Source of the DNA: Nemertoderma westbladi
Taxonomy: Eukaryota > Xenacoelomorpha > Nemertodermatida > Nemertodermatidae
DNA: 64,000 nt
Direction: 5' to 3'
NCBI GenBank assembly: GCA_032718475.1
Contig: JAUCBJ010007200.1
Location: forward strand, 1-64,000
Positions 45,670 through 56,237 of the stretch are shown here, one piece after another. Made by a program: the position numbers and the translations under genes. The notes below the pieces were generated by a model that did not search any database, was not told the origin of the DNA, and saw nothing but the letters and a program-made list of their open reading frames with translations. The stretch's first letter is position 1; each line of letters begins with the position of its first letter.

Positions 45670-48600
45670 ATGGCTGACACAAGGCAAACTCTGTCAGATA
45701 GTTTCCTAGAAACAACAGCCTGTTTCTCAGATCAAAGTGTAGAGAATCCCAGACCGAGGTCTGAAACCCCTCATACTGTAAGAAGGGCAACCCCTGCAGT
45801 GGTTGTGTCAGAACCTAGGTTGGTAGAAGCGATTTCGCAATTTGCGAAGTTAGTAAAGCGCCGTTGGTCTGCCATAGGCACTCGGGCCCAAGTCAAGCGG
45901 GATCAAGAAGAAGCTATAAAACAGCAGCAACCTCCTAGCCAAGAACCTAGTTCTCAGCGGCCCGATAGCTCCAGTAGTTCGGATACTGTTGAGCGGACGC
46001 CCGAACGCGGAGCGAAGATGGCGGATACGGTTTATGATGAGCGGCCAACCTATGAAGAATCAACCGACGCCACTTCTTCTCAAGTGGAAAGCGAAGTGGA
46101 AAGCCAAGTGGAAAGCGAAGTGGAAAGCGAAGTGGAAAGCGAATTAACAGCAGCAGAGAAGCCGCGAACTAGAGACGCCATTGACATCTATCTGTCAGAC
46201 TATCAGCGATTCCTAGGAGACGAAGAGTTGAGGAGACGACTGTCTGGACTTCGCCCTAATAGTGAAGGAACCAAGCTTGTGTTGGACGCAATCGATGCAG
46301 AAATGTTAGCTGCAAACCAAGCTAAATTTGATGAAAAACTCCGCCTCGCTAGAGTCCAAGAAGAACAAGTAAAGAAAAAACGGATAGAGGACCGAAAGGC
46401 AGCAGCAGTAACAGCGGCAATGGCCGAAGTAGAAGCAGAAAGAAAGACAGCGGCGGCAGAAGCAGAAGTAGAAAGAAAGGCAGCGGCGGCAGAAGCAGAA
46501 GCAGAAAGAAAGGCAGCAGCGGCAGAAGCAGAAGCAGAAAGAAAGGCAGCGGCGGCAGAAGCAGAAGCAGAAAGAAAGGCAGCGGCGGCAGAAGCAGAAG
46601 CAGAAAGAAAGGCAGCAAAGGCAGTGGCAGAAGCAGAACGGAGAGCGTCTGAGGAGACTACCCAACTGGAGTTGGAAAATCTGCAAGAGACGCAAGACTG
46701 CATAAATAAACAGATAACTGCTAGTCAAATGCAGATGATGAGTCGATCTACTCCCAAACGCCAAGGATACACATCATCGGAGGAAGGCGAAACCACCGAT
46801 CCTGAAGGCGGAGGAAATATATCTCGTCTAAGCAGGCGTAGAAAAACATCTCACTGTCACAAATTGCCTGATTTGCCCCCAGCTGTTAGAAGACAACTAG
46901 CTAGCACAGACTTAGGTAGTACAGAACACACAGACCAAATTATTAAGGTCAAAAGACTCCCTACTATAGTTGATGAGCCTGAAATAATTAGGCCTGTCGT
47001 TCCCAAAGCCACTCCTGTGCTAGAGACCCCTGTACTTCCAGAGCTTAACTCTAAATTCCCTCTACACAGTACTACACTGCCTGTACCCGGTAGAACAGTC
47101 CATGCGAATATCCCTGTCCTGGACACTGAGAGAGAAATCAAAGATTTGTCTCCCGTCGTCCCGCGTTTGCCCGCTACAATGTTGGCGACTCCCGCTTCGG
47201 CGGTCGAGTGGGTAGAGGAGGGACGGCGGGGGATGAATCTCCTGCTCGGACAGATGCAGGAGATTGTCCACCAACTCAAGGGAACAGTAAGGGAAAGTAT
47301 GTTAGAATTGCAAGAAGTGCAGCAAAGTATCGCGCTAGAACGCGACAAATTAGTCAATATACAAAAGTGTATACCAATACCCCCAGTAACATTGTGTCAA
47401 CCTGTTAGGTCTGAAGTATTACATGCGCAAGGTGTGGAGCCTACACGCATCTATACTGCTAGTGAAGTAGAAACTCCTATAGCAAACCCTATTAAGGGTG
47501 ATTATAAACCTGTTGTTGATGATATTCCCTATAGACCTGATAATAATCCGGGAAATTTATATACCGATAATTCGACATTAAATAACACGATGGCCCAAGA
47601 AAGCTTTACGCGTCAGATGGCTAGAACAGAAGCCCGCCAAGCGGTCAAAGTGGGAGAAATCGTCAAATTCAATGGAGATGAGATGAAATGGTTACCTTTT
47701 AATGAATATTACAAAGATAGCATACAGAACTCTGTACTATCTAACGGAGAGAAACTTAGATTCCTCATCAAGTGCTTGGAAGGACCTCCCAAGTTAATGG
47801 CGTTAAAGTTTATTGGACATCCAGATGGATTAAGACAAGTTTGGGATACATTAAACATCAGGTATGGTAACAAGGATAACATAGCTAAGTATTTGTATGC
47901 AAAATTAGTAGCCCCCCGAAAGTTCCTTAGTAGCGGGATTATAGAGTTTTCCGATGAGATTCAGGAGATCTGTAGACAATTGGACTGGTTAGGTAAGTTT
48001 CATGAATATCAGAGTTCCATGGTTATTGGAGCCGTAGTCTCTACTTTACCAAAGGGTGGAGTATGTACACGATGGGACAAGAAAGTGTTGTATATGAATG
48101 AGCAGCAACGACGAGGCCCTACCATGGCTGATCTCATGTCCTTCTTAGATAGTGAAGTAAAATTACAACTCATAAAGCAGTCCAGAGAGAAAACATCGGA
48201 AAATAAGGTAAGTGAGAAACCCGTTTCTAGGAGAAGGGTAACACCAGTGTGTTATACTGACGACGGCGAAAGCCAAGCTTCTCAAGAAGAGGACAGCGGG
48301 AAAGACACAGCAAAATCTTACTATGACAACAAGACCTATAAAGACGTAAGTAAATATAAGTCTCGAACCAGTGACAGGAGAGAACAGGTAACAACAACTC
48401 CTCCTACGTCTCCTAAGATAATTCACGGAAGAAAGCCCGAAGAAAGAACTAGAGTGCATAACGTTACCCAAGGTAAAGTGAGTAACATCAAACCAAAATG
48501 TGCGCTGTGCGACGGGCCCCACCGTTTGAGTGTGTGTGCTGAATTCCTAAAGAAATCCCTGGTAGACAGACGTGAAGTCATATGGGATAAGCGGTTATGC

Positions 48601-48708
48601 TATAATTGCCTCAGACAAGGACACCAACGGCGAACCTGTTACTCCTACGTAAAGTGTGCAAAGTGCGGTGCGAAACATCACATCTTGTTACACAGTGAAT
48701 TCGAATGA
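45670..48708 (+). CDS. gag: BEL/Pao-type Gag (1012 aa)
   Basis: This is an intact frame. The N-terminal 250 residues are polar, with short repeats of a 12-bp unit (GTGGAAAGCGAA, VESE) at 46085-46145. A coiled coil made of an 11-residue repeat (AAAEAEAERKA, 33 bp) spans about residues 257-317. A capsid-like DUF1759 region lies at about 645-840 (EIVKFNGDEMKWLPF, FLIKCLEGPPKLMAL, RQVWDTLNIRYGN, FSDEIQEICRQL). Three zinc-binding clusters end the protein: CALCDGPHRLSVC, the canonical knuckle CYNCLRQGHQRRTC, and CAKCGAKHHILLH. This zinc-finger arrangement is typical of BEL/Pao. Gag packages the element RNA. The frame ends in TGA at 48706-48708, and the same frame continues open into the protease. 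The long open frame and recent LTRs suggest it is, or very recently was, functional. Confidence 0.9.
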   Translation: MADTRQTLSDSFLETTACFSDQSVENPRPRSETPHTVRRATPAVVVSEPRLVEAISQFAKLVKRRWSAIGTRAQVKRDQEEAIKQQQPPSQEPSSQRPDSSSSSDTVERTPERGAKMADTVYDERPTYEESTDATSSQVESEVESQVESEVESEVESELTAAEKPRTRDAIDIYLSDYQRFLGDEELRRRLSGLRPNSEGTKLVLDAIDAEMLAANQAKFDEKLRLARVQEEQVKKKRIEDRKAAAVTAAMAEVEAERKTAAAEAEVERKAAAAEAEAERKAAAAEAEAERKAAAAEAEAERKAAAAEAEAERKAAKAVAEAERRASEETTQLELENLQETQDCINKQITASQMQMMSRSTPKRQGYTSSEEGETTDPEGGGNISRLSRRRKTSHCHKLPDLPPAVRRQLASTDLGSTEHTDQIIKVKRLPTIVDEPEIIRPVVPKATPVLETPVLPELNSKFPLHSTTLPVPGRTVHANIPVLDTEREIKDLSPVVPRLPATMLATPASAVEWVEEGRRGMNLLLGQMQEIVHQLKGTVRESMLELQEVQQSIALERDKLVNIQKCIPIPPVTLCQPVRSEVLHAQGVEPTRIYTASEVETPIANPIKGDYKPVVDDIPYRPDNNPGNLYTDNSTLNNTMAQESFTRQMARTEARQAVKVGEIVKFNGDEMKWLPFNEYYKDSIQNSVLSNGEKLRFLIKCLEGPPKLMALKFIGHPDGLRQVWDTLNIRYGNKDNIAKYLYAKLVAPRKFLSSGIIEFSDEIQEICRQLDWLGKFHEYQSSMVIGAVVSTLPKGGVCTRWDKKVLYMNEQQRRGPTMADLMSFLDSEVKLQLIKQSREKTSENKVSEKPVSRRRVTPVCYTDDGESQASQEEDSGKDTAKSYYDNKTYKDVSKYKSRTSDRREQVTTTPPTSPKIIHGRKPEERTRVHNVTQGKVSNIKPKCALCDGPHRLSVCAEFLKKSLVDRREVIWDKRLCYNCLRQGHQRRTCYSYVKCAKCGAKHHILLHSEFE

Positions 48709-49932
48709 AACAACCCGAGTCAGGTAAGTGAGCCCGAACTACATGTCCAATTCAGTGATGTAAATGACACTGATCAAGAATCTGAGATGGAAGGATTCTA
48801 TACAGACGAATTCTCCGACGCCAACGAATCCTGTTACCTAATAAATACCGCAGTGTATCGAGCACTTACGCATGAAAAGGACACCGACAATGAGTTCCCC
48901 CCAACTACCTTTGACAGACAACCATCTTGGAAATCTCCAACTTCCAACGTAGGAATCAGAGAATTTCCTGTAGTGCAGGTAAGAGTTCACGGTCCTAACA
49001 AAAGTTACATAGTGAACGCCCTCCTTGACTCCGGCAGCACAGGAACATTCATCGATCAAGAACTAGCCGAAGACATCTTTGCTGGACAACCCAAATTCCA
49101 AACTAAGTTGAATATGTCCGGAGTTATGCAGGTTTGGAAATCTACCATAACGGCAGATTACTATGTAGGTGCGTTGTCCACCCCCCAGGATAAATTAGGA
49201 GCACAAAGTATAAGGTCAGTAAAACTGGTGGCTATAAAGAACCTCGCTACTACCCAAGTAGAACCTTATAACTGGGACGAGGACGAGAGCATCCAACAGC
49301 TTAAGATACCTCGATTCCACACAGATTATCCTGGAGTGCAAATACTCATCGGCCAAAACGCGCATGAGGCGCTAGAGACATTGGAGAAACGGCCTGCTCA
49401 ACCACAGCCACTACAAACCTATGCGGTAAGAACTAGAGTAGGTTGGTACTTCACTGGCCCTTCCCGTAGAACTCTCAAAGAGAGATTACCTCAACAACAG
49501 GTATACCAAGTAAAGGAATGGGAAGTGGAGAGCAGTGAGGTGGACGAACTAACTGAGGGAACACCATACTCCTCAGATAATGACGATATTAACTCCAATG
49601 TAGATCAATGGAGACATTGCCTTGGGACGATTAATCCAGCCGGCATTGCTTCCAGAGGAGCAACTCCTCAAGAACTGATAGATACTCCAGGCTGGTTAGG
49701 TGGATCCGACTTCTTAAGTAAAGAAGAAGAAGAATGGCCTCCTCATCTTACCACGGCGGAGATTAGACAGGCCAAGGGAGCGGAGAAAGTAACACAACAA
49801 CTCAATCGCCCAGCTGGTCGTTTATGTTTATTGGAAAGAGACCGAAAACTGTCCGGAAACTATGGAAGGCAAGATACTCTTCCTACGACCACTTCCCTAA
49901 TCCGACAAATATCTAGGGACTCCATAACGTAA
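48709..49932 (+). CDS. Aspartic protease fused to an RNase H-integrase linker remnant; RT deleted
   Basis: The first ATG is 48787 (381 aa), but the frame is open from just after the gag TGA and is in phase with gag, so expression by stop read-through is possible. The retropepsin-like domain has the catalytic triad LLDSGSTGTFI at residues 79-89 from the ATG and ILIGQNAHEAL at about 188. It is followed by RTRVGWYFTGP, the usual end of the BEL/Pao protease. About 50 residues later, from 49609, comes WRHCLGTINPAGIASRG and then GWLGGSDFLSKEEEEWP. In BEL/Pao Pol this linker lies after RNase H and before integrase. The whole RT and RNase H (normally about 2 kb) are therefore absent, the junction falling at about 49560-49605. 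The frame ends TAA at 49930 without an integrase core. Confidence 0.8.
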   Translation, partial: NNPSQVSEPELHVQFSDVNDTDQESEMEGFYTDEFSDANESCYLINTAVYRALTHEKDTDNEFPPTTFDRQPSWKSPTSNVGIREFPVVQVRVHGPNKSYIVNALLDSGSTGTFIDQELAEDIFAGQPKFQTKLNMSGVMQVWKSTITADYYVGALSTPQDKLGAQSIRSVKLVAIKNLATTQVEPYNWDEDESIQQLKIPRFHTDYPGVQILIGQNAHEALETLEKRPAQPQPLQTYAVRTRVGWYFTGPSRRTLKERLPQQQVYQVKEWEVESSEVDELTEGTPYSSDNDDINSNVDQWRHCLGTINPAGIASRGATPQELIDTPGWLGGSDFLSKEEEEWPPHLTTAEIRQAKGAEKVTQQLNRPAGRLCLLERDRKLSGNYGRQDTLPTTTSLIRQISRDSIT

Positions 49933-51577
49933 TAACATATGGAGTGGGCGTGTGACTATATCATTTTATATTTGTTTTTATTTTATATTTATGTATGTAT
50001 TATTATGTAATTTTATTATAATCGTTTTCTTTAATTTTATTTAGTAGAATGTTATTTTAGTGATTATTTAGTAGATTAGTGCAATATATTAGTGTTTATT
50101 ACGTACGTAATTACTTATAATATATATTTAGTGCGACGGCGAGAAATAATTATTTTTCTCTTTCCTTACTGTCCATATCATATTATAAATACGTGACTAC
50201 AGTAAGATGAAATGTCTGTACTTATTAAAGTACAATAAAGCCACTACTATATTCAAGTATTATTGGTAGGCAGAGTATTAGGAATGCAAAGTTCAGATCC
50301 TCGTGTCTCGGCTAAACCAAGCTCTGGGTAGACCTTGGAGATGACTTGCCTCTTCACACTGACATTGCTTCGTGCGATATTGCTCTCATACCATATATAA
50401 TAATACATATAGTAGCGTGATGTCCCTCTAACAGTAGCGTGAAACGCAAATAAATCTGTTAAACCTTTTGACCATCTGTAATTCTAGTCGATTAAGATAT
50501 CGCGGCACCCACCGATATACTTGAAAGACAAATTCTAGAATCAGTGGTTAACGTCCCCAGACAAGTTCTGGAATAAATTGGTACCCATCTCAAATATTAA
50601 TTATTTAATATTTATAAATCTATAAATCAAAATCTGTAAAATTCAGATCCTTTAACAATTCTAGTCGATTAAGATATCGTAGCACTTACCGATACTCTTA
50701 AAAGACAATTTTCATAGAATTAAGGATCCTATGTCCCCAGACCTGCTCTGGAATCCAATTGTGTCAATTGCACTATCAAATAATAAAATTTCAGGGAATA
50801 AATTTGAATTCATATTTTAATGAATTTAATAAATTGTCATTCTGTGCAATTTATAACATTCCCAAAATCCCATTAATTAATAGATCACGGGAGCGGAGAT
50901 TCGTCCTATTAAGTGTGTTAGAGTGTGAGAATCTCCCATGTATGAGTCAATAGCCGATAAAATTTATAAAATCATATATAAACGAGATATTGGACCATTA
51001 AAGAATTACTATTAAATAGCATCGCAGATCTGTATGCATTGGAATTACCCTAATTCTACCGCTAGCTTTCCATAATGTCACCATAGTAACACCCACGCTA
51101 GAATTAGAAACAAGTTAAAAGAACAATAGAAAGCTTGCCCCATTGCATAGTAAGTAATAAATAGCGCACTGCTAGTATCCAAGGATACATAATAATAAAG
51201 TGGCATTCTGGAAGGCACTGACTAACGGACAAATGGCCCGAGTGTGTGTAATTTGTGACAGTTGTGTGTGTGGAATTTGTGAGTTTATAGGCGAATGTTA
51301 CTACTAAGGTGTGTTTACAGTAGCGAGTCGCAATTGTGAAAGTAACCCTAACTCTCCAGTAAGAACCTGAAGTGTATCTAAGCCTTTGGGACGGACAGTG
51401 GAGTGACTCGTGCTAGTGTCGTTGTCGTTGTGTAGCTACACGTTGGCGGAAAACACAGCGGCGACGATACATTTGCGCTGAGGCTCTTACACTGTCCGGG
51501 GGCTGATTGGGGTAGGCAGCGACACTCGCTAGCCTAATTATAAGCTCATTATAATATTAATAAACTCATATATAGCA
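49933..51577 (+). other. AT-rich internal non-coding region of the BEL/Pao-type element
   Basis: No RT, RNase H or integrase motif is seen on either strand. A tandem duplication with ~178-bp period is present: ATTCTAGTCGATTAAGATATCG at 50479 and again at 50657, each followed by a CCCCAGAC...TCTGGAAT motif. About 51230-51480 is GT-rich. The stretch appears to be non-element or heavily diverged DNA captured between protease and 3' end. Confidence 0.55.
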
Positions 51578-52868
51578 GATATAACGGAGTTGATAGAAGA
51601 TGGTCTTGGTATCGGGGAGCGATATACTCTACCTTTACAAGTGTTTGTTGATAGCTTGATACGCGGCGGCGACGCTAGTCCAACTACTACGAAGGACGAT
51701 GGTCGTTATATCGAACCGACGATTTCCTAGAAGCAACTTACGCGTGAATTGGACTATGGAAAATTCACCGCTCGCTACACGCATCGTAATAGTACGTATA
51801 TGGACTTCTTAACCATTGGCCATTCTATCGATTCACACGATAGGGACTATGTCGAACATATATCCTACCCAGCGGAGTCGGAACGATAAACTGAAATTCG
51901 AATGCGAAAATTCTATTCGAAATCGACCCGAAAGAAAAGACATTAGAAAGACAAATGGACGCGGTAACTCTAACGTATATTTGGAATTCTTGATAGAAGC
52001 ATTGTAACAACAAATAAATATCATCCGCGTTTCCCCTACCAGACGTGCGTCTTTGGTATTATTACGATAAATGCCCTAGACCCAACTAATAAACGGAAAG
52101 ACATAAACATCCACGGAAACCGAAACTTGTTCGACATATCACCTACGCTCGCTCGACTCAGACGATCCTTGAGTAAACCTACGATCATAGTTCTGGAATA
52201 CTCGGTCAGACCACCTCGTTCCTTGATTAGACCTCAGACTTTCGATTCTGATGGTATCCCGGATCCTCACGAGCTGTATTCACTGTTCAAAGATCTAGTG
52301 CTACCCTAACACTTAATCGGTAACACTCCGGCAGCGAGCTCTAGCTAGCCGCCCATCTTACCTAGCCGTATTGGGACGCGGACACCTAATATCACCAGTC
52401 AACCGTATGGTCGTCCCAGTTTAACACGATACAACCCTTCATCAAGGTGAAGTAGAGCGTTGTACGAAACGAGTTAAACGCTATTCTACAAAGATCAGAA
52501 AGGAAACCTGCATTTGTTCAGATAAACGTAAGTTATAACAGCAAGTCCAAGCAGTAAACGAATTGGCTTATCTCAGTTCGATTGGGAAATCTTGAATCTC
52601 TAAGAAGATATCGAGCTTAGACAACCCTATTCTCTGCGAGAGTTTTGGACGAGCGTGTCCAACGACAAGCAGAGGAAAATCAGCTCGAGGAGAAGCAGAT
52701 CGAAATGGACGAGACACTGACCGTAACCCTAAACCTTCTGATGCAATGGTATTGCACCCTTCACCCAGGAGTTACAGCCCTCCTAGTAAAGTGGCTCGCC
52801 CCAAAGAGAAAAGGACTCTTGCTAGCCTCAAAAGGCTGCGTAAACGCCGTCCGCGTAAGAAAGACTAA
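51578..52868 (+). pseudogene. Coding-like tract near the 3' end of the BEL/Pao-type element
   Basis: Base composition is balanced here, unlike the AT-rich DNA before it. Frame 51578-51889 is open apart from one TAG (51728) and reads LIEDGLGIGERYTLPLQVFVDS. The same frame reopens at 51974-52309 (LARLRRSLSKPTIIVLEY, GIPDPHELYSLFKDLVLP). Another frame, 52596-52868, ends in a basic tail KRLRKRRPRKKD. A possible acceptor (TATATAGCAG) precedes 51578, so these could be exons of a spliced RNA or a decayed ORF. I do not recognise the family; it does not match an integrase core I can see. Confidence 0.35.
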
Positions 52869-52946
52869 CTGTTTAGAGTATTTTTATATTTTAGAAACTG
52901 TGATTTGTTATATTTTATAGACTTAAATCCCATTTTCTGGGAGCGG

Positions 52947-54166
52947 TGTAAAGGCTTTTGCGTAATTAGCCGGTTATTTTCCCCGTAAAGTACTCTGTAG
53001 TTGGTTTACCAGGCATAAAAAGGCCGTGTCCTTACTGTACTGGTGTTTTAGAGGACATAAAAGTAATTTCTTCTGTATGTGTACTTTAGCGGACATAATC
53101 CGCAATTCTATGACGTAAAAGCCGAAATACTCTTGAACAGTGTAGTTACTAAGACGACAGCTAATATCTGAGCTGTACACGTGGAGCCTCTGCACGGAGC
53201 CTTGGTTCTTTGTTCTGCTCAGCTCAAATGACGACATCTATCAGCTGTGTCCACGTCAGTTCGACCAATCAGAGATTTTCCCTTTGTGTAAAAAGCTGTA
53301 CAGCAGAATCTCATGATTCAGTACTGACGTTTCCCCCACGCCTAAGAACACCGGCCGGGGAATGTTTTCTGACATTAGAGCGTCTTTAATTATAAGATCA
53401 TCAAACTGTTATCTCGCATTCTGCACTTAGTCACGGTACTTGCATGTACTGACTGTGTTGCAAACTTAAACTACTTTTCGCCGCATTATTTACTGCTATT
53501 TACTGTGTTGTTGATTGTATCATTCGTTTACATATTATTATTGGGAAGAATATTGATAACGATCCGAAACCCAATCTTCTTGATACACTAAGGTTAGAGA
53601 GACCGGTTACATATAACAATTTGCGACATACATTATTGTGGTTTGTAGTGAGTTCAATGCTACTTAATAGGCCCTACAAATGTTGGTTGCTGTTCTCTTT
53701 ATATATGATTAAAATCAGTGAATATCGGCAATTCATGTATGCAGTTGTGTGCAATAGTCTGTGTGTGCTTGACCGAGTAACAAAGCATTTCCTAAAGAAT
53801 GCACTTTGGTGATCTATAAGACATACCGTTGTGTATAGTGTAAGTCATAGCTCTGTTTAAATAGATAGAGCGCCACGTCCTAAAGGAACTGCTAATATTT
53901 CCCTAAAGTGAATAACATTTGTCAGAGATTATATATTAACGATCAATCGAATAGTACGGTAGGCCTGCACCGCAATCAAATTAAAGCATCCAAATCCAGT
54001 CTCCCGGGTATATCCAGCGGGTGAATGGTCGCGCACAGACTGGCTTTGGCTAATGTTAGAATTATTATAGGTGTTCAATACTTGTCATAGGCTGGAGTAG
54101 ATTTATAACCTAGAAGACATATAGATTTGGCGGGTTAAACTGCCAAAGGTCTTAAAAGCGCGAACA
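52947..54166 (+). repeat. 3' LTR (1220 bp) of the BEL/Pao-type element
   Basis: It is identical to the 5' LTR except at four positions and an extra 11 bp near 54074. It is preceded by TGGGAGCGG, a short purine tract that could prime plus-strand synthesis. It is followed by the GGGCT duplication (54167-54171) and the resumption of LINE C. Confidence 0.93.
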
Positions 54167-56237
54167 GGGCTATACTGCCTATACAGAAGCAGTTAAGTTA
54201 GCAGCTGCAGAAACAGTTCCTGTATACCCTCGAAACAGGAAAAGGGCCCCCTGGACTGACAACAAAATTCAGACCTTCATAAGGCGCAGAAAGAGTCCCG
54301 ACTCAAACAGACTACAGCGGCCAAGAATGCAGTTAAGGCTGCATCTAGGTCCCTGAACAGGCAGTACTCTGTTAATCTACAGGAGCTAATAAACCAACAG
54401 GTTGATGCCATCAATTATGCTGACGACAGCAGGCAATCATCACAGGCATGGAAATCGATCAACTTGCTTACTGGTCGGAAAAGCCAACCAACCACCAAGG
54501 TTAAGGCTGAATCACCAGCCGATCGCCTCAATGGTTGGAAAGCCCACTTTGAAAAGCTCCTCAATAATGACAGGGTATTGCCCGATAACTTTATAGAAGT
54601 AAAAGTGTCTGAGTCTGTACTCCCAGATATTCCCATTGGCGATATCTCCTTTGCAGAAGTGAAGGCTGCTGCAAAGAGCATTAAGACCAATCGTGCCAGT
54701 GGAGTAGATGGTGTTCCCCCTGAGATCTTTAAAATACCTGAGTGTTTAAAGCTCATCTATCCCATCATAATAGACATGTACCGAACAACAAGAGTCCCAC
54801 AAGAAATGAAAACAAATAAGTTGGTGCCAGTTCCCAAGAAGGGCAACCTAACACTCTGGTTCTTTTCGGGGAATCTCATTGATCTCGATTGCTGCAAAGC
54901 TATACAATAGGATTCTATTAAATCGCATCAGGGATCCCATTGAGAGACTGCTCCGTGGAAATCAGAATGGGTTCCGTAAAGGTCGTGGGACCATGGAGCC
55001 CATTTTGGCACTTAGAAGGATAATTGAAGAATTATCAAAAAAGAAAGACAGGCATCTGGCTGCTATCTTTGTTGACTTCTTCAAGGCCTTTGATTCAGTC
55101 TCTCGCTCACGTATGTTCAGCATACTTTCAATATATGGGATTCCTGATGAAATTATTGCAGCAATAAGATCAGTATACGATGGTTTGATAAACATTTGTG
55201 TCTACTGTTGACGGTGACACAGAACCATTTGAAGTGTTATGGGGCGTCCTCCACAAGGAGACACACTTGCACCATTCTTGTTCATTATTGTGGTTGACTA
55301 TGTTCTACGCATGTCCTTAGATCATCATAATGATGATGGGGTGATGATAACTCCACCTACTGGCTCCAGAAGTCGAGGAAATCCTGCCAAGTACCTAACT
55401 GATCTAGACTTTGCTGATGACTTAGGAGTACTCTCAGAATCACCAGAGGGAGCCCAACGGCTCCTCAGCTCAGCTCATTAGAACATGCTGCTTCTAGTGT
55501 TGGTCTTTTTATTAACTCCAGAAAGACCAACATTTTGACAGTTAACTTTGAAAGTCCTCAGCAAGTCTCCGATCGGATGAGCATAAGCTCAAAGGATGGT
55601 ATGCTTGAGCATGTGGACGACTTCTGTTACCTGGGATCATGGATCCGGAAGTCAGGTGAGGACCTTCGAATACGTAAGGGAAAGGCATGGGCAGCCTTGA
55701 ATAGGCTTTCCAGGATTTGGAAGTCACCGAGAATTAATCGGTGACTTAAGGTCCGATTATTTAGAGCAGCAGTAGTTCCAGTACTCCTCTACGGGAGTCC
55801 ATGCTGGGCTCAAACTGCTGAGGACACCAAATCTCTGGATGGCACATTCACAATAATGCTACCGGGATCATTGTGTCAAGTACAATGCACACATCTCCAA
55901 CCAGACACTATATAACATTGGAGGTGTCTCATTGGTTCCCACAAGCTTGACACTAGAACAAAATCGCCTCCGCTTTGCAGGACATTGCTTTCGCCGTGAG
56001 GACCAGCCAGTGCATAATCTTGTACTTTGGCAGCCTCATGGAGTGAATAAGCATGGTGGACAGCCCATGACTTTCTTGAGACTCATCTTAAAGGACACTG
56101 GCCTTGAAGATGCGGATGATCTAGCAAATGTCATGGGTGATAGGGAGTTGTGGCGGTGCAATTTTGTTGACAAGCCGGCACAGCATTCTTAAAAATGCAG
56201 CTGCAATGCAGCATACCGATCCTAGTAGTAGTAGTAT
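54167..56237 (+). pseudogene. LINE copy C, 3' segment: reverse transcriptase and C-terminus, frameshifted
   Basis: This continues the endonuclease segment ending at 42212. Frames in order: 54464-54845 (DRLNGWKAHFEKLL, NRASGVDGVPPEIFK), 54879-55211 (KLYNRILLNRIRDPIE, GNQNGFRKGRGT, IFVDFFKAFDSV), 55239-55481 (PPQGDTLAPFLFIIVVDY, LTDLDFADDLGVL), 55535-55744 and 55932-56192 (thumb and C-terminal motifs shared with copies A and B). The catalytic aspartates are recognisable (FVDFFKAFD and FADD), but at least four frameshifts or stops separate the blocks. It ends in (TAG)n at about 56225-56237. Together with 41648-42212 about 2.6 kb of the element is present, the longest of the three copies. Confidence 0.85.

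Larger units (their letters stand above)
42213..54166 (+). mobile_element. Full-length BEL/Pao-type LTR retroelement without reverse transcriptase (11,954 bp)
   Basis: The element is bounded by two LTRs beginning TGTAAAGGC and ending GCGCGAACA, and by a perfect 5-bp target duplication GGGCT (42208-42212, 54167-54171). It sits inside LINE C. Order: 5' LTR, long leader, gag (45670-48708), protease (48787-49932), a 3-kb AT-rich and then coding-like tract, 3' LTR. The RT and RNase H catalytic domains and an integrase core were not found anywhere between the LTRs. The two LTRs differ by four substitutions and an 11-bp indel, so the insertion is recent. The copy must have moved using polymerase and integrase supplied in trans. 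Confidence 0.85.

Noticed and set aside
46203-46764. Serine/alanine- or cysteine/phenylalanine-rich frames antisense to gag
   Set aside because: They are shadows of the 33-bp coiled-coil repeat in the gag gene on the other strand.
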